A DNA stretch of 64,000 nucleotides, from NCBI GenBank assembly GCA_003864495.1, contig ML133389.1:806001-870000 (forward strand), given 5' to 3'. Positions 58,194 to 64,000 of this stretch are shown in pieces (the stretch's first letter is position 1; every line of letters starts with the position of its first letter). The DNA is from Nemopilema nomurai (lineage: Eukaryota; Cnidaria; Scyphozoa; Rhizostomeae; Rhizostomatidae). Position numbers and translations under genes: made by a program. The notes under the pieces were generated by a model. The model had not been told where the DNA came from. It saw nothing but the letters and a program-made list of their open reading frames with translations, and ran no database searches.

Positions 58194-58600
58194 TTGTTTA
58201 GCATCGGTGGTCCCTGTATAGTAAATAAACGAGTTGATTGCAGTAGAGGTAAAAAGTCAAGGAGCAGATTGATTAGATTTCTAGAAAAAGCGTTGTTGGT
58301 TCTTTTACTAACGATTGCATATGTATCTCTCACATTAGCGCATGTAGATGGAAATAGTGAAAACGATTTGTTTTTAGGTCGCTCTTCTAATGCACCGAAT
58401 CTAATAGCTGAATTCAGTCCATGACAAGAGCGACGTTTAACTTGATTAGGTACGCCAGATATGATTTGGAGCAGCAGATTGCATTTGGAGCGACATGTCC
58501 AGTCGCAGTATTCGACCCTGGAGCGGCTTCGAATTATACGTCGAACTCTTCATATGCCGAACTCAATGCATTAATTATGAACCAATTAACATGAGAAATT
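58194..58600 (+). pseudogene. Possible remnant of another membrane-anchored gene
   Basis: A frame from about 58230 carries a basic stretch (RGKKSRSRLIRFLEK) followed by a hydrophobic helix (ALLVLLLTIAYVSLTL), typical of a type II anchor. It stops at about 58424. In another phase, an ATG at 58421 opens 57 codons (MTRATFNLIRYARYDLEQQ, then GATCPVAVFDPGAASNYTS with glycosylation-type sites). The two could be one gene joined by a frameshift or intron. I do not recognise the family; a chance arrangement is possible. Confidence 0.3.
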
Positions 58601-60752
58601 TATCTTCTAAAACGGGGCTTGCGCAGTCAGTAGTCTGTAGGCCAAAATGAACTGAAAATGAACTGAAAAGTTTCCTTTGATATTCTAAAAGCCTTTTTGA
58701 AACGTCCTTTATCAAAATTGCTCCAGAATAGGTCCCACCGACCGGTATTTCTTGTTATTTTCCTGCAAGATCTGGGTGTCACAGCTCTTGTGTTTTCGAA
58801 AAATAGCAGCGTGGCAGCAACTTAAAACTCTTATCTTTAAATTATGATAATGCAATGTACATGCAGCTCCAATTTCAAACTTTCTTCTACTTCTTCTATT
58901 AGCTCGGATCATCTTTATAAGAATTAAAATTTTTAGCTTATCCTTGGCAGCCATCATAAGTTACGTACCCGCCAAAACTATTGGAAAAACCATGAAAAGC
59001 AGCAACAACAACACCTAGGCCTCAGTCCCAAAACTGCGATGGTCATTTAAACTATCTTCGCGACTATAATGAGAACAATTCAATTAAGGGAATTAACTTG
59101 CTGAAACCGACTGAAAAGCTAGGCTACAAAGCAAATGTAAATGCCATAGAAATATTTGTTGTAAATGTGTGGCTGAATGTATGGCTGATAAAATGCAAAT
59201 AAAATGCTGTATTATAAGTTCACTGTTTTGCTCATCGCAATGAGCTTGTCTTCAGGGATGGTACTTCTTTCACGCCAATGATTGCAACTTCGCAAGAACC
59301 GAAGATTTATATGTACGTGTTGGTGTCAGTCCAAAATGAGTTCTACTATTTGGCAAAATTCATGAGGCGATTTGTAACGGTACTGATGACACCACGTTGA
59401 GACTGAAGAGCATTTCAAAAACAAGATGAGCCACAAGAGAACCAGAAGCGAACGCCATTTCTAACAAATACGCTGAGCTTCAAGACGTACTGCGTCAGCT
59501 CAGAGAAAACAACTCCGTCACACCTGTTTGCAGATCAAAGGCACGAAGGTTGCTGGCAAAAATATTGTCTTGCTCAGAAATATTCAACCTTAGTTATGCA
59601 CGAATTGGCACAGCTGCTTGAAAATAACTCTAGGATATTCCATAGTTAAACTCTGACAGCAGAACACGCCTTGGTTGGCAGTGATAACCTGTATGTTCGT
59701 CTGCAAGAGCTCCGCTCAGATGAAGAGCTTCAGCATCTGGTTAGAAAAGTCACTTCTTTACCAGGCGCAAAATAGCTCGATGAAGAGAGCGCTACCAAGA
59801 GAAATCGAACAGCATCAAATATTCTCGCAAACTTTATAAGATATTGCCAAGCTCCAACCAGCAACAGTGAAATCAATAGTTTATGTGCGAATTTTTATAA
59901 AACAATTGATGCCTAAAGCCTAACAATGAAGAACCGCTTCGACAAGAAAGATCTTTTAAAACTATTTCAGCATAAACAAACGACAACTTTCTATCTTCGT
60001 TTCTATTGGTTGTTTGAAACCTATATATTGGTCATGGCTATAAGTACTTTTCCAATAATTCGTCCTTGCCTTTGATTGACAACATTCTCTCTTCGTTCCC
60101 ATTAGCTAGACCTTCAAGTTGTGGCCAAACTTAAAATGTGCGAACAACTTTAAATGTCTAAAAGATCTGCCTCAGCAATTAATAAAATTTAAATGGAAGG
60201 TGGGTTTGTATCGTATAACTATTTCTGTCGAGCAAACTTTCAACTGTGAACATCATTTATTGATTTGAAGTCGGCTATTTATTCTTTTTTTAACATAACC
60301 CCGAAGAATGCTCTGACTTTGCCACTACTGAGAAAAGTTTAGGGAACTACTAAATATTCATCAAATATCAAATACTAAATAAAACTTCGTTTAATCGAAA
60401 TCATTCCTTGATAGAGACTGGATCTGTTATCAAATGCATAGTGTCATTTAGGGGGAAATTGGGGTGCATGGTGCAACCCCAACTACTTTAATTCTCTCCT
60501 CCTAAACACTGCACGTTCAAAAGTTCCCTTCGTAGATCAAATTAGTTGGATTAATTATAATTTTCAAGGATAGCTACGCGCGGCTCTTAATTTCAAGCAC
60601 GTGAAATTCGTCACAGTGATTTCTTGGGGGGGGGGAGATAAATAGGCCCAGGACAGGGTAAATAAGATTTTGCCATCCTCTCGATCCATTCTATGACTCA
60701 GAAAATAACTGCATCCAGCAAAGGTATTAAATTGTCAAGGAACCTCATACTT
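58601..60752. other. Downstream flank of gene 5 and unrecognised DNA
   Basis: 60001-60178 copies 45422-45595 beside gene 4. 60560-60752 matches, inverted, the sequence just after the stop codons of genes 1 and 2, including the homopolymer run at 60625. A single family A-like end may exist at 58966 (CCCGCCAAAACTATTGG). Around 59400-59900 broken Glu/Leu-rich frames suggest an old protein fragment that I cannot name. Confidence 0.4.
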
Positions 60753-61867
60753 CTAGGCTTTCTTCCAGAATTGCCCTAAACTTAATACGTCCAAGCACAT
60801 GTCCTCGCGAATGATGTCACTGACACATAGTACCCTGTCTCTGAATTGTTTCGTATGCTTCGTCTTGTTGTTCCCATGAAACTTATACGGATGCAAGAAC
60901 GTAGTATGAAAGTTATAATCATTCCATGCTCGAACTGCGCTTCGGGTCCAAGTCCCCCATCCATATTTCATCTGCAGATACAATCCATCAATAATAATGG
61001 CGTTATTAATGTCTTCAATTAAATGAATCGTCATTGGCATTGACACTTCCAGGAAAGTCCTGTGGTCGTAAAACTTTTGCCCAATTAGCTCATACGCTTT
61101 TGACAGTCTCGCTGGAATATACACTATGTCGGATAAGGAACCAATACAGATTCCCTTTTCGCCAAGGTTTTTTTCTAGCCTTTCAATTAACTTCATGTCT
61201 GTTAAAGTCGAATTTTTCTCCATTTCTAAATATACCTCCTTGCATCTTTCCAGGCATTTGCCTCTTCTCCACCAGAGGTCATTGTTAGCAGTGTAAATGC
61301 TAGTCTTTATTTTTTGCTTCAATGTTGGGTACCAGATCTTGTCTTTATCTAATGTCAAAAAATTCCACCAGTTGACAATCATGTCATCGTTGATATACAA
61401 GTAGCCACTGTAGCCTGGGTTCCGGCGAATTGCTTCGACCAGACACTGATATCCATAATATCCATGCTCATTTGCTGCTTGCTCAATATGAACGACACTG
61501 TAATTTGCACTAATCTCCGGGCCACATATAATAAAATTCGGAAAAACAGGAGAATAGTATTCTTTCAGTAGTGGTATTGTTTGATAGAATGCGTTGTTGT
61601 AATTGATGGCAAGAAAAATGTCAGAAAATATTGCTGAACGTCCCTCGACTCTAGAGAGGTTGTTCTGGCAATGGTCGTGACGAGGCCATAGCTTTCTGCA
61701 TTCCCTCCAAGCAATAATTTTCTCATCTAAAGAAGATCGGAATTTATCATTATGGCATTTTATAAAGTAGGCTCGCAAATTGTTATCCAAAGTTTGATTT
61801 TCATCTTCTCTAAAAATGCATTCTACGCATATTGCGACTGTGGAGTATCCACGAGGAAATTCAAGCA
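60753..61867 (-). CDS. Gene 5, last exon: glycosyltransferase-like protein with N-terminal extension
   Basis: The conserved core runs from an acceptor CTTCTTTAG|AT at 61726 to the stop at 60753 (974 bp, as in gene 4). Unlike the others, the frame stays open upstream to a possible acceptor at 61867 (AAATCAG|TG), adding 47 codons: LEFPRGYSTVAICVECIF, then EDENQTLDNN (an N-Q-T glycosylation site) and FIKCHNDKF. Both acceptors have the same phase, so either would join a phase-1 first exon. Key motifs LWPRHDHC, FIICGPEISANYS, YINDDMIVNWWNF and LSDIVYIPARL are intact. The segment after KQK is the most divergent in the family (IKTSIYTANNDLWWRRGKC). No first exon is visible up to 64000; it probably lies beyond the window. 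Confidence 0.7.
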
Positions 61868-62370
61868 CTGATTTCTAAATGTATTTGCTAAAAGAAGATG
61901 GAAATGTGTCACGTATTGTATGGGGCTTGTTCTGTTTTTGGTCATTCTACATTACTCTTCAAAGTTACAATAAATGATGCACAAGAATTTTTAAAAGTAT
62001 ATGAATGTGTATATGTATCAATGCAAGTACAGAGGTGATTCTTACGGAAGATTTTAACATGAGAATGATTCCATGACTTTATCTGTGGCACTTGTCTAGC
62101 AATTTCTAGAAAATATAACAAAATGCAATAAGACAATGTAACAAATGGAAATAAGAACTTCAAAGGGCATTTATAAGCAGCAATGAAATGAAGAATTTAA
62201 GCAAATTTTATTTACGCTGTTGTATGAAAATATTCCATCAAGGACCGTTGTAATATGGGGTTGCGGTGGGGGTATAATTGAGATGTGGTGGGGATGTCGT
62301 TACCTCTGGTACCAGACCCACTATTCCTTGGTTCATATCCTTGGTACAAAGTGGGTCTGGTACCCAGGGT
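61868..62370. other. Upstream flank of gene 5
   Basis: 61880-62090 matches the region upstream of gene 4 (47020-47240). From about 62210 the two diverge. An imperfect palindrome with GGTACCAGACCCAC and GTGGGTCTGGTACC lies at about 62297-62365. No gene is seen. Confidence 0.45.
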
Positions 62371-62462
62371 AGGATGTTGTTGGGTTGTGGTGGGGATGTT
62401 GTTGGGTTGTGGAGGGGATGTGGTTGGGCTGTGGTGGGGGGTGTGGTTGGGTTGTGGTGGGA
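62371..62462. repeat. G-rich minisatellite, GGTTGTGGTGGGGATGTT
   Basis: About five imperfect units of 18-20 bp, rich in GGG and GGGG runs on the + strand. Frames across it (Pro/Thr-rich on the - strand) are repeat artefacts. Confidence 0.8.
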
Positions 62463-62639
62463 TAGATGAGTTAATTGTTTTAGTGCACACAACTTGAATA
62501 GGAGCACCCACGAAAGGCATCAAATTCACCATCATTTTGGGTCTTAACTGTGTTGTATTTTATGAATTTTAACAAAAATTCCTTTCGTGTTTAGATATTG
62601 GCTGAATATTTAAGTAAATAGAACTGTGTTTGGATCGCA

Positions 62640-63375
62640 TGAAAGTATTTGCTACAAACGGAGGGCATCGGACAAAGTATTGACTGCTTTATCCTATTCT
62701 AGTGATAAAAGACACTTTTACTTATAGTTCATATTTACAACTTTAAATTAACAACTTTTATGATACGATCATTGGTATTAGAAGTATAGATGTTTTATGC
62801 ACTTAAGGGTTTCTTCAATTTTCTACTAAAAATACTGTGAAATTGTAATCGAATGATATGTAAGGTTGCCAGTTTAATGTAACGGATCGGAAAGTTTTGC
62901 AACCTTTTAAAGTATCGAATTAGGCATGAATAAATAACTAGTGTTTTGTTACTCCAATTTTTTACACTTTTACTCATTGAACTTAGAGCCTAATAGGCAA
63001 TTTGCTACCTTTTCGAATGAAATCCTGTGTACAACGTTAATCATCATACAATCAATCAAAATAGCTCTTACCACGTGTCTTTACTTGAAAATCTTCCCAA
63101 ACTTTTGCCACTTGCGTTACACTCACAAAATCTAGAAAATGACACACTTCATATGTTATTGAGCTCTAACGATCACAACCAGAGACTTGAATGCAACTTA
63201 AAGCAGGACAAACTACAAAAACAGAGGCGTAGCCAGAATGGGGAGATGTTATAGGGTTAAATGCGTCCTATAACTTTCGAGTAATTCACAGAGTGAGAGA
63301 TGGAAAGAAACGTGCTACTCGGTATAAGATTAGCGACAGACTGATTAATAACAACAACAACAACTATACAATATA
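62640..63375. repeat. Duplicated flank, copy of 48305-48960
   Basis: Long near-identity with 48305-48960, including GAGGCGTAGCCAGAATGGGG. An open frame at 63027-63254 is shared with 48621-48848 and differs at few codons. Without a motif or an acceptor I treat it as non-coding DNA of a young duplication. Confidence 0.7.
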
Positions 63376-64000
63376 CATTTGACTAGCGTCCAGTCCTACT
63401 ACAAAGATTGTAATAGGACCACTGATCTAAAAAGGGACTGGTTCGAGCAACCAATTGTTTTTGCGAGGCAAAATTTTGATACGGATATTGTGGCACTAAT
63501 AGCTTCAATTGATGAAATACAGGTGGTATTATTCTGTGGAATCCATGAGCGAAATCGTGTTTGACTGGAAATTTATGATTCTATGCACGGAGAGAAGCTT
63601 CTAGAAGCGTTGTTCTTTTATTGAGCATCTATATATAAATAAAGTGTACTCAAATCATACCCATTACATAGTGTTTTCATTTCTTCGTACACAACAATTC
63701 CTCGTACACAAAAATGCTGAAAATGTTTTTCATTTTAAACAAAGCTCGGATAAGCGATTGGTCGGATACTTGAATAGGTTCCATATATTGCACCGTATAT
63801 AGTCATGATGCAAACATTAGGAAGTAACACGGTCCATCCCTTGTTTGTACAAGGAACTTGCACAATATATTTTTAGTTGCCTTGATCAGTTCAAAGACAG
63901 AGACACCACGTACAACTAGCCATTTGGGAAGGCATAGTGATACTAGCGCCCACGAAACATGTTTGACAAAACTGTATTAATATTTGTTCTGGCAAGCACA
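63376..64000. other. Duplicated flank continuing past the window end
   Basis: 63720-63870 matches 50040-50113 and 50527-50580 without the family B MITE. 63897-64000 matches 57040-57145. 63379-63564 holds a short frame of unknown nature. Confidence 0.55.

Noticed and set aside
62212..62535. Pro/Thr-rich protein on the - strand
   Set aside because: It is a translation of the G-rich minisatellite.
63027..63254. Conserved 75-codon exon shared with 48621-48848
   Set aside because: Both copies lie in a young duplicated flank and no splice sites or domain are visible. It is kept as repeat DNA.

Overview
The window is nuclear DNA of a eukaryote, most likely a cnidarian such as a stony coral (inference). 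Reading frames are short and broken by GT/AG introns. Between them lie MITEs, LINE relics and cut-and-paste transposon relics of the kinds found in marine invertebrates (PIF/Harbinger, P element/THAP, a KDZ/HMGXB3-like element). There is nothing prokaryotic: no operons, no Shine-Dalgarno spacing, no CRISPR. I saw no tRNA or rRNA.

The only clearly functional genes are five copies of one family. They encode a type II membrane protein: a short cytosolic tail, one signal anchor, then a luminal domain with an Asn-Asp-Asp motif, resembling a Golgi glycosyltransferase. Genes 1, 2 and 3 lie head to tail on the + strand (about 18.3-33.1 kb) in 6.56-kb tandem units. Gene 4 (45.7-46.7 kb) and gene 5 (60.8-61.9 kb) lie on the - strand inside a second segmental duplication that runs off the right end. 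First exons were found by their splice donors and shared protein sequence at 3721 (+), 23101 (+), 29667 (+) and 57721 (-). All exon phases agree. Genes 2 and 3 therefore assemble into uninterrupted frames of 374 and 380 codons.

Layout: 0-3.6 kb, MITEs and unrecognised DNA. 3.7-18.3 kb, the probable giant first intron of gene 1, holding MITEs, a Harbinger relic, GATATC-rich minisatellites, a 4.1-kb KDZ-like transposon with about 700-bp inverted arms and a PHD finger, and a LINE relic with a pyrimidine microsatellite. 18.3-33.1 kb, the tandem gene array. 33.5-41.7 kb, a satellite of about 115 units of 71 bp with higher-order periodicity. 41.7-45.6 kb, unrecognised DNA, a candidate membrane-protein exon and a MITE. 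45.7-57.7 kb, gene 4 with a giant intron holding P-element relics, four MITEs and a LINE relic. 57.7-64 kb, unrecognised DNA, gene 5 and the second copy of the duplicated flank.

The family seems to be growing by tandem duplication, inverted segmental duplication and gene conversion, while transposons fill its introns. Family names for the transposons and the glycosyltransferase-like reading rest on sequence patterns recognised by eye, not on database searches.
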